Origin: Zhengella mangrovi
Lineage (GTDB): Bacteria > Pseudomonadota > Alphaproteobacteria > Rhizobiales > Rhizobiaceae
Length of the DNA stretch: 64,000 nt
Direction of reading: 5' to 3'
Assembly (NCBI RefSeq): GCF_002727065.1
Contig: NZ_PDVP01000002.1
Span: 576,083 to 640,082 of the forward strand
In this document: positions 8,557 through 15,770 of the stretch, piece by piece
Numbering within the stretch: position 1 is the first letter of the stretch
Layout: each line of letters starts with the position of its first letter
Notes under the pieces: generated by a model
Seen by the model: only the letters and a program-made list of their open reading frames with translations
Databases searched by the model: none
Told to the model about the DNA's origin: nothing
Translations under genes and position numbers: made by a program

Positions 8557-9159
8557 CTACTTCACCAGTTGCATGACGCTCTTTTCCACCGGGCCGCCAT
8601 CCCGGTGCTCACGCTTGTCATAGGCATTCTGCTTGTCGTCGTAGCGCTTGTAGATCGCCTTGACGTCCAGCCGGAGGCGGTTGACCGCCCGGCGGCAGCC
8701 CCGGCTGTCCTCCATGGCGAACCTGCGGATCCGGCTGTCCAGCGCATTGGCCATCTCGACCGCGATGCGGCCGTGAACCCGTTCATGGCCGGTGGTGTGC
8801 TTCATGAAGGTGGCCCAGCGCCGCTTCATGGCCGGCGACAGACGCGCGGCAGGCCGCGGAAAGACATAGGTGATGACGGCGTCGTATCCGCCGTTCTCGA
8901 CGCGGCACACGCCTTTTTTCCAGACCATCTTGCCACGGGGGCTGGTCTTGTACTGGGTCTGGGCCATCGCCTTCTGCATGAAGGCGTGCCGCGGGCCGCG
9001 GCGGTTCATCGACTTGAACAGCTCGTATCCCGTGGTGCCGCTGACGCTGTAATACCGGGTCTTGCTGGTGATGCGCGCCTTGGCCAGGACCGGACCGGCG
9101 ACAAGCCCGAGCACGGCGAGAGCCATGGCAAGACGTAAGGCAAACCCGACCGACTTCAT
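8557..9159 (-). CDS. DUF922-like putative zinc-dependent periplasmic protein
   Basis: A 200-residue protein with a signal peptide (residues 1-27, ending in VLAKA) and an HExxH-like metal motif, HERVH, inside HTTGHERVHG. This fits the DUF922 family of predicted periplasmic zinc proteins. Two cysteines (GVCRVENG and RGCRRAV) could form a disulfide. The start at 9159 is set by the signal peptide and a preceding GGAG site. Proteolytic activity is suggested only by the motif. It is divergent from the gene at 9340. Confidence 0.75.
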   Translation of the reverse strand: MKSVGFALRLAMALAVLGLVAGPVLAKARITSKTRYYSVSGTTGYELFKSMNRRGPRHAFMQKAMAQTQYKTSPRGKMVWKKGVCRVENGGYDAVITYVFPRPAARLSPAMKRRWATFMKHTTGHERVHGRIAVEMANALDSRIRRFAMEDSRGCRRAVNRLRLDVKAIYKRYDDKQNAYDKREHRDGGPVEKSVMQLVK

Positions 9160-9339
9160 CCGCGCGCTCCAGCTTTTCCGCGATGATGAAATGAAACCAC
9201 AAGGCGCACCCTGCCGCAACACGCATGGCAGGCGGCGGCCAGGTCCGGACCGGATTGCATAAAATCCGCACAAAGGCGCCAAGAAATCCTACCGGTTTCT
9301 GGCCTATGCCACCCTGCGAACCATGACGGGCAGAGGATC

Positions 9340-10281
9340 ATGACGCTGTTGACCCGCGCGGCCAGGGCCGTGCTGCACCTTTTCATGCTTGCCGCGAGCG
9401 GGGCCGTGCTGGCTTCGCTTGCCGCGCCGTTGCACCCTGCACTGGATTCCATCGCGCATTTCCGGCTTCACCTGGCCGCTGCGCTCGCCGTCGCTTCGCT
9501 CGTGGCGCTGGCATGGGGGCCACGCGCCCTGGCGCTGTGTTCGCTTGCCATCGCCGGCTTTGCCGCGGTGTGGACCGCGCCCTACCTGCCCGGCCTGGCG
9601 ACGCGGGGCCAGGCCGCCGCACCCCACAGCCTGCGCGTGCTCCAGTTCAACATGCGCTTCGACAATCACGAGACCAGGCGCGCTGCCGCCTATATCCGCT
9701 CACAAGATCCCGACGTGGTGCTGCTGCAGGAGGCGACGGGAGGCATCCATTCGCTGAAGTCGCTGCTGGCGGAGGACTACCCCGTCCGGGCCGTGTGCCC
9801 GGCACGCGGCTGGAAGGGTGGCTCCGTCATCCTCAGCCGCCTGCCATTTGCCCGGGCAGACGCGGTGCGCTGCAGCCGGGATTCCAGCCTGGTCGCAACG
9901 CAGTTGCTGCTGGACGGAAAGGCGGTCAGCTTTGCCAGCATTCACCTGCAATGGCCGTGGCCGATGAAGCAGGAGGCCCATCTCGATTCTCTGGCGCCGA
10001 TGCTCTCCGCCCTGCCCCATCCGCTTGTCATCACGGGAGATTTCAACGCCACGCCATGGAGCCGGACGCTCACGCGCACGGCCGGCCTGACCGGAACGAC
10101 GGTCGCACCGGGCTACCGCCCGAGCTGGCTGACCTTCAGGGCATCGGACTGGGTGCGGCCGCTCGCCGGCCTGCCCATCGACCAGGTTCTCACCTCGGCC
10201 GATTTCCGCGTACAGGCCATTCACACCGGGCCGGCGATCGGGAGCGACCACCTGCCGGTGGTCGCCGACCTGCGCTTCTGA
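9340..10281 (+). CDS. membrane-anchored endonuclease/exonuclease/phosphatase family protein
   Basis: A 313-residue protein. The first 95 residues hold about three hydrophobic helices. The rest has the EEP fold with its metal and catalytic motifs: LQFNMRF (Asn), DPDVVLLQEAT (Glu), TGDFNATPWS (Asp/Asn) and GSDHLPVVADL (Asp/His) near the C-terminus. Such proteins are membrane-attached with an extracytoplasmic domain and may hydrolyse phosphodiesters; the substrate is unknown. The terminator that follows belongs to the convergent gene. Confidence 0.87.
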   Translation: MTLLTRAARAVLHLFMLAASGAVLASLAAPLHPALDSIAHFRLHLAAALAVASLVALAWGPRALALCSLAIAGFAAVWTAPYLPGLATRGQAAAPHSLRVLQFNMRFDNHETRRAAAYIRSQDPDVVLLQEATGGIHSLKSLLAEDYPVRAVCPARGWKGGSVILSRLPFARADAVRCSRDSSLVATQLLLDGKAVSFASIHLQWPWPMKQEAHLDSLAPMLSALPHPLVITGDFNATPWSRTLTRTAGLTGTTVAPGYRPSWLTFRASDWVRPLAGLPIDQVLTSADFRVQAIHTGPAIGSDHLPVVADLRF

Positions 10282-10289
10282 AACGAAAA

Positions 10290-10312
10290 GGGCCCGGGCT
10301 GGTGCCGGGCCC
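10290..10312 (-). terminator. intrinsic terminator of the ETF-QO gene
   Basis: GGGCCCGG and CCGGGCCC form a perfect 8-bp stem. On the minus strand it is followed by CTTTTCGTTTC, the expected T-rich tail. It lies 23 bases beyond the ETF-QO stop. It may serve the convergent plus-strand gene as well, though the plus side has no T run. Confidence 0.75.
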
Positions 10313-10334
10313 TGTCGCGATCTTTCCCGCGCAA

Positions 10335-12026
10335 TCACATGTTCGGGTAAACCGGGCCCTCGCCACCCTGCGGCGGCACCCAGTTGATGTTCTGGTTGGG
10401 GTCCTTGATGTCGCAGGTCTTGCAGTGGACGCAGTTCTGCGCGTTGATCACGAAGCGGGCCTCCTGGCCGGCCGACGTCATCTGTCCCGCGGGAATGGCA
10501 TTGCCCTCGGCGTCCACCCATTCATAGACCCCGGCCGGGCAATAGCGCGTCGACGGTCCGGCATATTCCTTGAGTTCGGAGGAATACTGGAGTGCCGCAT
10601 CCTTGAGCTGCAGGTGAACCGGCTGGTCTTCCTCGTGGTTGGTGTTGGAGAGGAAGACCGAGGACAGGCGGTCGAAGGTCAGCACGCCATCCGGCTTGGG
10701 ATAGGCGATCGGCTTGAAGTTCTTCGCCTTCTTGAGGGAGGCCGCATCGGTCTTGCCGTGGTGCAGCGTGCCGAAGAAGGAAAAGCCCAGAAGCTGGTTG
10801 GTCCACATGTCCAGCCCGCCGAGACCGACTCCGATCATGGTGCCGAAGCGCGACCACAGCGGCTTGACGTTGCGCACGCGCTTGAGGTCCTTGCCGATGT
10901 CGGACGAGCGCCATTCGCTTTCGTAGGCGGCGAGTTCGTCCTGCGCGCGGCCGGCGGCCAGCGCCTCGACCGTCTTCTCGGCTGCCAGCATGCCCGACAG
11001 CATGGCGTTGTGCGAGCCCTTGATGCGCGGCACGTTGACGAAACCGGCCGAACAGCCGATCAGCGCGCCGCCCGGGAAGGTGAGCTTCGGCACGGACTGC
11101 CAGCCGCCCTCGGTGATGGCACGGGCGCCGTAGGAGAGCCGCTTGGCGCCCTCGAAGACCGGGGCGATGGCCGGATGGGTCTTGAAGCGCTGGAATTCCT
11201 CGAAGGGCGAGAGATAGGGGTTCTCGTAGTTGAGGTGCAGCACGAAGCCGACGGCGACGAGATTGTCTTCCAGGTGATAGAGGAACGAGCCGCCACCGGT
11301 GCGTCCGTCGAGCGGCCAGCCGAAGGAATGCTGCACCAGGCCCTGGCGGTGGTTCTCGGGCTTGACCTCCCAGAGTTCCTTCAGCCCGATGCCGAACTTG
11401 CCGGGATCACTGTCCTTCGCCAGGTCGAACTTCGCGATGAGCTGCTTGGCGAGCGACCCGCGCACACCCTCGCCGATCAGCGTGTACTTGCCGAGCAGCG
11501 CCATGCCGGGCGCATAGTTCGGACCCGGCTCGCCGTCGCGGCCGATGCCCATGTCGCCGGTGGCCACGCCGATGACGGCGCCGTTGTCGTCGTAAAGCAC
11601 TTCCGAGGCGGCAAAGCCCGGATAGATCTCGACGCCCAGTTCCTCGGCCTTGGCTGCCAGCCAGCGGCAGACATTGCCCAGCGAGACAATGTAATTGCCG
11701 TGGTTGTTCATCAGCGGCGGCATGGCGAAATTCGGCAGGCGCACCGATCCGGCGGGGCCAAGCCAGAGAAAATGGTCGTCGGTGACCGGGGTTCGGAACG
11801 GATGATCAGCGTCATCCTTCCAGTCCGGCAGAAGCCGGTTGATCGCGATGGGGTCGACCACGGCGCCGGAGAGAATGTGGGCGCCGACCTCGCCGCCCTT
11901 TTCCAGCACCACGACGGAGATGTCGGGATCAAGCTGCTTGAGCCGGATCGCGGCCGACAGGCCAGCGGGGCCAGCGCCCACGATCACGACATCGAATTCC
12001 ATGCTTTCGCGTTCAACTTCGCTCAT
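10335..12026 (-). CDS. electron transfer flavoprotein-ubiquinone oxidoreductase (ETF dehydrogenase)
   Basis: A 563-residue protein with an FAD-binding GxGxxG near the N-terminus (VVIVGAGPAGLSAAIRL, about residues 13-29). A ubiquinone/membrane-associated middle region follows. The C-terminal 4Fe-4S ligand region has CPAGVYEW and then NAQNCVHCKTCDIKDP. It passes electrons from reduced ETF to ubiquinone at the inner membrane, collecting them from fatty-acid and branched-chain acyl-CoA dehydrogenases. Length and motifs match the family fully. It has a long leader and a putative LiuR-like operator at 12160, fitting leucine catabolism. Confidence 0.97.
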   Translation of the reverse strand: MSEVERESMEFDVVIVGAGPAGLSAAIRLKQLDPDISVVVLEKGGEVGAHILSGAVVDPIAINRLLPDWKDDADHPFRTPVTDDHFLWLGPAGSVRLPNFAMPPLMNNHGNYIVSLGNVCRWLAAKAEELGVEIYPGFAASEVLYDDNGAVIGVATGDMGIGRDGEPGPNYAPGMALLGKYTLIGEGVRGSLAKQLIAKFDLAKDSDPGKFGIGLKELWEVKPENHRQGLVQHSFGWPLDGRTGGGSFLYHLEDNLVAVGFVLHLNYENPYLSPFEEFQRFKTHPAIAPVFEGAKRLSYGARAITEGGWQSVPKLTFPGGALIGCSAGFVNVPRIKGSHNAMLSGMLAAEKTVEALAAGRAQDELAAYESEWRSSDIGKDLKRVRNVKPLWSRFGTMIGVGLGGLDMWTNQLLGFSFFGTLHHGKTDAASLKKAKNFKPIAYPKPDGVLTFDRLSSVFLSNTNHEEDQPVHLQLKDAALQYSSELKEYAGPSTRYCPAGVYEWVDAEGNAIPAGQMTSAGQEARFVINAQNCVHCKTCDIKDPNQNINWVPPQGGEGPVYPNM

Positions 12027-12154
12027 CGGTTCCTCCGCCGGCGCGCCTGATCATCCGGCTCTTGCCATATCATCCCCTGCCCTTAGCGCAAGGTGGAGCC
12101 CGAGAAAACCACGGCCACACCCCGCATCCACCTCGCAGGCCTACAGGTTTCCAA

Positions 12155-12183
12155 ATATTATTGACGTTTACGTTAGCGTCAAT
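12155..12183 (-). promoter_or_regulatory. ETF-QO promoter with LiuR/MerR-like operator
   Basis: A near-symmetric dyad, ATTGACG-N10-CGTCAAT, spans 12160-12183. On the minus strand its left half supplies a -35 (TTGACG, 12182-12177) and a -10 (TAATAT, 12160-12155) follows after 16 bases. The core ACGTTTACGTTAG is shared with 4621-4653. The predicted start of transcription would leave a leader of roughly 120 bases before the ETF-QO ATG. Overlap of operator and promoter suggests direct control by a dimeric regulator. Confidence 0.6.
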
Positions 12184-12454
12184 CCCATTTCTTCGTTCAC
12201 GCCGTCCCCGGGTGTCGCGCGCGGGCGGACAGGGCGTGGAACGGCAGTCTGCGCAGCCTTGCCCCGGCACCCGGCCACCGTCGCACCTGTCGCCGCCCGG
12301 GCGTTTCAGCCATGAAAGCGCGTGGCCCGGCTTCCCGGTCCTGATGATCAACCCCGTCGCGCTGCCCCGGTTCCACCAAGTTGCCTGCCCGGCGATTGTT
12401 CACAGGGAGCGGCCATGCCTTGCGCCGGACCGGCCGGCATGGCACTGCTCAGGC
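12184..12454. other. intergenic region between ETF-QO promoter and the glycosylase gene
   Basis: About 270 bases, part of the 428-base gap between the divergent starts at 12026 and 12455. I see no gene, hairpin or repeat here that I can support. It presumably carries the promoter of the glycosylase gene. Confidence 0.4.
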
Positions 12455-13318
12455 ATGACCGATCTGGCCGACCTGATGCATTTCTACCGCGACGCTGGCG
12501 CGGACTGGGTGTTGAACGACACCCCGGCCGACCGCTTTGCCGAGGCGGCGGCGCTGAAACAGGCTCAGGCCAGGGCACGGGAGGCCCGCGAGGGACAGGA
12601 CCCTGGCCGGGCAAGGCCTGCATCCCCGGCGGCCGCTCAAGGCGCCAGCCGCCCTGCCCCGCCAGTGCCGGCCCAGCCCGGTCAGCCGGCCGCCGTACCG
12701 GACGAGGCGCAGGTGGCACGGGCACGTGACATGGCCCGGTCCGCCGCCAGCCTCGACGAATTGAAAACGCTGTTCTCGGGCTTCGACGGCTGCAACCTGA
12801 AATTCACGGCCAAGAGCTTCGTCTTCGGCGATGGCGATCCGCACTCCGGCCTGATGGTGATCGGGGAGGCGCCGGGGCGCGACGAGGACCTGCAGGGCCT
12901 GCCCTTCGTCGGCCGGTCGGGGCAATTGCTCGACCGCATGCTCGGGGCCATCGGACGCGACCGCACCAGCGCCTACATCACCAATGTCATTCCCTGGCGG
13001 CCGCCCGGCAATCGCACGCCGACACCGCACGAGACCGAGATCTGCCGGCCTTTCCTCGAGCGCCACATCGAACTGGCGGCGCCGCATGTCATCCTCGCGC
13101 TCGGGCGGCCTTCCATGGCGGTCCTGACCGGGCGCAATGACAGCATCATGCGCACGCGCGGCAACTGGCTCGTCCACCGCACGCCGGCCGGCACGGAGAT
13201 CCCGGTGCTGGCCACGCTGCACCCGGCCTACTTGCTGCGCAACCCGGCCCACAAGGCCTTTGCCTGGAAGGATTTCCTGGCGCTGAAACTGCGGCTCCGG
13301 GAGATCGAGAGCGGCTGA
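12455..13318 (+). CDS. uracil-DNA glycosylase, family 4-like
   Basis: A 287-residue protein. Residues 1-95 are a low-complexity Ala/Pro/Arg-rich extension. The catalytic domain has GEAPGRDEDLQGLPFVGRSG (motif A), TNVIPWRPPGNRTP and the HPAYLLR motif. It removes uracil from DNA as the first step of base excision repair. Family 4 enzymes usually hold a 4Fe-4S cluster with four cysteines; here I see only FDGC and EICRPF in the expected stretches. The cluster is therefore probably absent, as I recall for other alphaproteobacterial members. Confidence 0.88.
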   Translation: MTDLADLMHFYRDAGADWVLNDTPADRFAEAAALKQAQARAREAREGQDPGRARPASPAAAQGASRPAPPVPAQPGQPAAVPDEAQVARARDMARSAASLDELKTLFSGFDGCNLKFTAKSFVFGDGDPHSGLMVIGEAPGRDEDLQGLPFVGRSGQLLDRMLGAIGRDRTSAYITNVIPWRPPGNRTPTPHETEICRPFLERHIELAAPHVILALGRPSMAVLTGRNDSIMRTRGNWLVHRTPAGTEIPVLATLHPAYLLRNPAHKAFAWKDFLALKLRLREIESG

Positions 13319-13513
13319 GAGACCCGCGTCCGGCGGCTCGCGAAAGAACGCGGGGTTGACGGACGCGGCGAATGCCCTTTCTCCTGCATGCACGGAAATG
13401 CGAAACCGGCCGTCGCAATCCGGTCATCACGCGCGGGGCAAATCGTGAGACCGCTGGACTGCGGGACCGCGCCACCAACACCGATCGAAACTGCAAACCC
13501 ATCCCGGTGCTTC

Positions 13514-14776
13514 ATGATCCAACAGCTCCGCCCGATTACCGCATTGATGCTCAGCGCATTCTTCATGGTGGCCGGCGTCGGCCTTGCCGGCATCCTGATT
13601 CCGCTGCGGGCCACGGCGGAAGCCTGGTCGACGGTGACGCTCGGCTGGATCGGGGCATCCTACGCGGCCGCCTTCACGGCGGGCTGCGTGGTCGTGCCGC
13701 GGCTGGTGCTGCGCGTCGGCCATATCCGGGTCTTCGCGGCCATGCAGACGCTGCTGGTGGCGTCGATGCTGTTCCATTCGCTCGTCGTGGATCCGATTGC
13801 CTGGGCGCTGTTCCGGCTGATGGCGGGCGCCTCGGTCGCCGGCGGCTACATGGTGCTGGAAAGCTGGCTCAACGAACGCGTGACCAACGAGACGCGCGGC
13901 ATGGTGATGTCGGCCTACATGATCGTTTCCATGGCCGCCGTTGCCTCCGGCCAGTACCTGGCGCCGGCAGGCGATCCGACAAAGGAGACGCTGTTCGTCA
14001 TCTGCGCCCTGCTGTTCGCCGCCGCCGTGCTGCCGGTGACGCTCACCAGCGCCCAGTCGCCGCGGCCGATCACGCAGGTCTCGATCGACATCAAGGGCCT
14101 TTTCAAGGCCTCGCCGGCGGCCATGGTCGGCGCCTTCATGGCCGGCGTGGTCTTCTCGATCTGGTCCTATTTCGTGCCGGTTTACGGCAAGATGGCTCAT
14201 CTTTCCGATTTCACCATTGCCACCATGCTGGCCTTCGCCATGCTCGGCGGCATCATCGCGCAGTTTCCCATTGGCCGGCTGTCCGACCAGATGGACCGCC
14301 GCTACGTGATGGCGGGCGCGGGCCTGTTCGGCGCCGCACTCTGCGTGCCGGCCGCCATCCTGGCGCCGGCGACGCCCTGGGTGCTGTTCGGGTTCACCTT
14401 CGCGCTGGGCATGGTGCTGTTCCCCATCTACGCACTGGCCAGCGCCCATGCCAACGACATCGCGCAGCCGGAAGACTTCGTGAAAATTTCCGGCGGCATC
14501 CTGATCTTCTACGGCTTCGGCACGACCGCCGGCCCGCTCGTCGGCGGCCCGATCATCGACGCGGTCGGCAAGGGCGGCGTGTTCATGACGCTCGGCGTGG
14601 CCTTCGCGGTCTACGGTGGCTACGCGTTCTGGCGGTCGATGCGGCGCGAAGCGGTCCCGGCGGACGAGCGCACGGATTACCAGGTCATCACGCCGGCAGT
14701 GCAGCAAACGCCCGAAAGCCTGCAACTGGACCCGCGCATCGAGGACGTGCCGGAGGAAGAACGCCTCAACGCCTGA
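13514..14776 (+). CDS. MFS transporter (YcaD-like)
   Basis: A 420-residue major-facilitator protein with about twelve predicted membrane helices. It has the loop-2/3 style motif VVPRLVLRVGHIRVFAAM and the segment ESWLNERVTNETRG typical of the YcaD-like subgroup. A charged cytoplasmic tail of about 40 residues (PEEERLNA end) follows the last helix. The transported substrate is unknown. The ATG at 13514 is used because the first helix follows directly; the longer frame would add 42 non-hydrophobic residues. Confidence 0.9.
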   Translation: MIQQLRPITALMLSAFFMVAGVGLAGILIPLRATAEAWSTVTLGWIGASYAAAFTAGCVVVPRLVLRVGHIRVFAAMQTLLVASMLFHSLVVDPIAWALFRLMAGASVAGGYMVLESWLNERVTNETRGMVMSAYMIVSMAAVASGQYLAPAGDPTKETLFVICALLFAAAVLPVTLTSAQSPRPITQVSIDIKGLFKASPAAMVGAFMAGVVFSIWSYFVPVYGKMAHLSDFTIATMLAFAMLGGIIAQFPIGRLSDQMDRRYVMAGAGLFGAALCVPAAILAPATPWVLFGFTFALGMVLFPIYALASAHANDIAQPEDFVKISGGILIFYGFGTTAGPLVGGPIIDAVGKGGVFMTLGVAFAVYGGYAFWRSMRREAVPADERTDYQVITPAVQQTPESLQLDPRIEDVPEEERLNA

Positions 14777-14797
14777 CGCGGAAAAACGACGGGACGG

Positions 14798-15754
14798 CTA
14801 TTGCGGCGGCTGGAAACGGCGTGCGGCCCGCCGCTCCAAGCCCAGCCGGTGCTCGCGCCAGATGATGAACAGGCCGGACCCGACGACGATGGCGCCGCCG
14901 ACCAGGGTCCAGGCGGTGGGGACGTCGGCAAAGGCGACATAGCCGATCACGCCGGCGAGGATCAGCGATGTGTATTCGAACGGCGCGATGGTCGACATCT
15001 CCGCGTGGCGATAGCTCTGGGTCATCAGGATCTGGCCGATGCCGCCACAAAAGCCCGCCGACACAAGGGCGATCACCTGGAAGCGGGACAGGTCGGCCCA
15101 GCCGAATACCCATGTCGCCAGACCCACGACGCTGGCGGTCAGCGAGAAATAGAGCACGATCGTTGGTGTACGCTCGGTCTTGACCAGGCCACGGACCTGG
15201 ATCATGGCGCCGGCGGTCATGACGGCGGCGCAGAGAATGGCGATGACGCCCAGTGCCTCGTCATTGGCCATGCCGCCCGGCGCGGTGAGCAATGTCAGCT
15301 TCGGCCAGGAAATGATGATGACACCGATGAGGCCGACGATGACCGCCGTCCAGCGATAGAGCCGCACGGTCTCGCCGATGAAGATGGCGGAAAAGATGAC
15401 GACGACCAGCGGGCTGGCATAGTTCAGCGTCACGGCATCGGGCAGCGGCAGGCGGGTAAGGCCGAAGAACCCGAGCCCCATGGAGGTGACGCCGAACAGG
15501 CCACGCAGGATATGCGAGCGGAGCCTGGCCGTGTGCAGGACCCCCTTCATCTGGCCGCGAAGGATCAGCCAGAGCAGGATCGGGACAATGGCGAAGGCAG
15601 AGCGGAAGAAGACGATCTGGCCGGGCGGAAGCTGCCCGGCCGCCTTGATCATCGCCTGCATGGACACGAAGGCGGTGACGGACGCCATCTTCAGCAGGAT
15701 GCCCAACAACGGGCGCTCCTCGCCTGCCACTTCCTTTGCCGCCACCTGCCCCAT
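14798..15754 (-). CDS. EamA/DMT family transporter
   Basis: A 318-residue membrane protein made of two EamA repeats with ten predicted helices (the first repeat near QIVFFRSAFAIVPILLWL, the second ending in TLVGGAIVVGSGLFIIWREH). These are drug/metabolite-superfamily exporters or importers; the substrate is unknown. The ATG at 15754 lies 16 bases after the stop of the molybdenum hydroxylase gene on the same strand, so the two are probably cotranscribed. A link to that enzyme's substrate or product is only contextual. Confidence 0.9.
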   Translation of the reverse strand: MGQVAAKEVAGEERPLLGILLKMASVTAFVSMQAMIKAAGQLPPGQIVFFRSAFAIVPILLWLILRGQMKGVLHTARLRSHILRGLFGVTSMGLGFFGLTRLPLPDAVTLNYASPLVVVIFSAIFIGETVRLYRWTAVIVGLIGVIIISWPKLTLLTAPGGMANDEALGVIAILCAAVMTAGAMIQVRGLVKTERTPTIVLYFSLTASVVGLATWVFGWADLSRFQVIALVSAGFCGGIGQILMTQSYRHAEMSTIAPFEYTSLILAGVIGYVAFADVPTAWTLVGGAIVVGSGLFIIWREHRLGLERRAARRFQPPQ

Positions 15755-15770
15755 CGCCGTCGCCTGCCGC

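Noticed and set aside
9513..12050. 845-codon plus-strand open frame antisense to ETF-QO
   Set aside because: No family motifs; an effect of high GC codon bias opposite a strongly supported gene.
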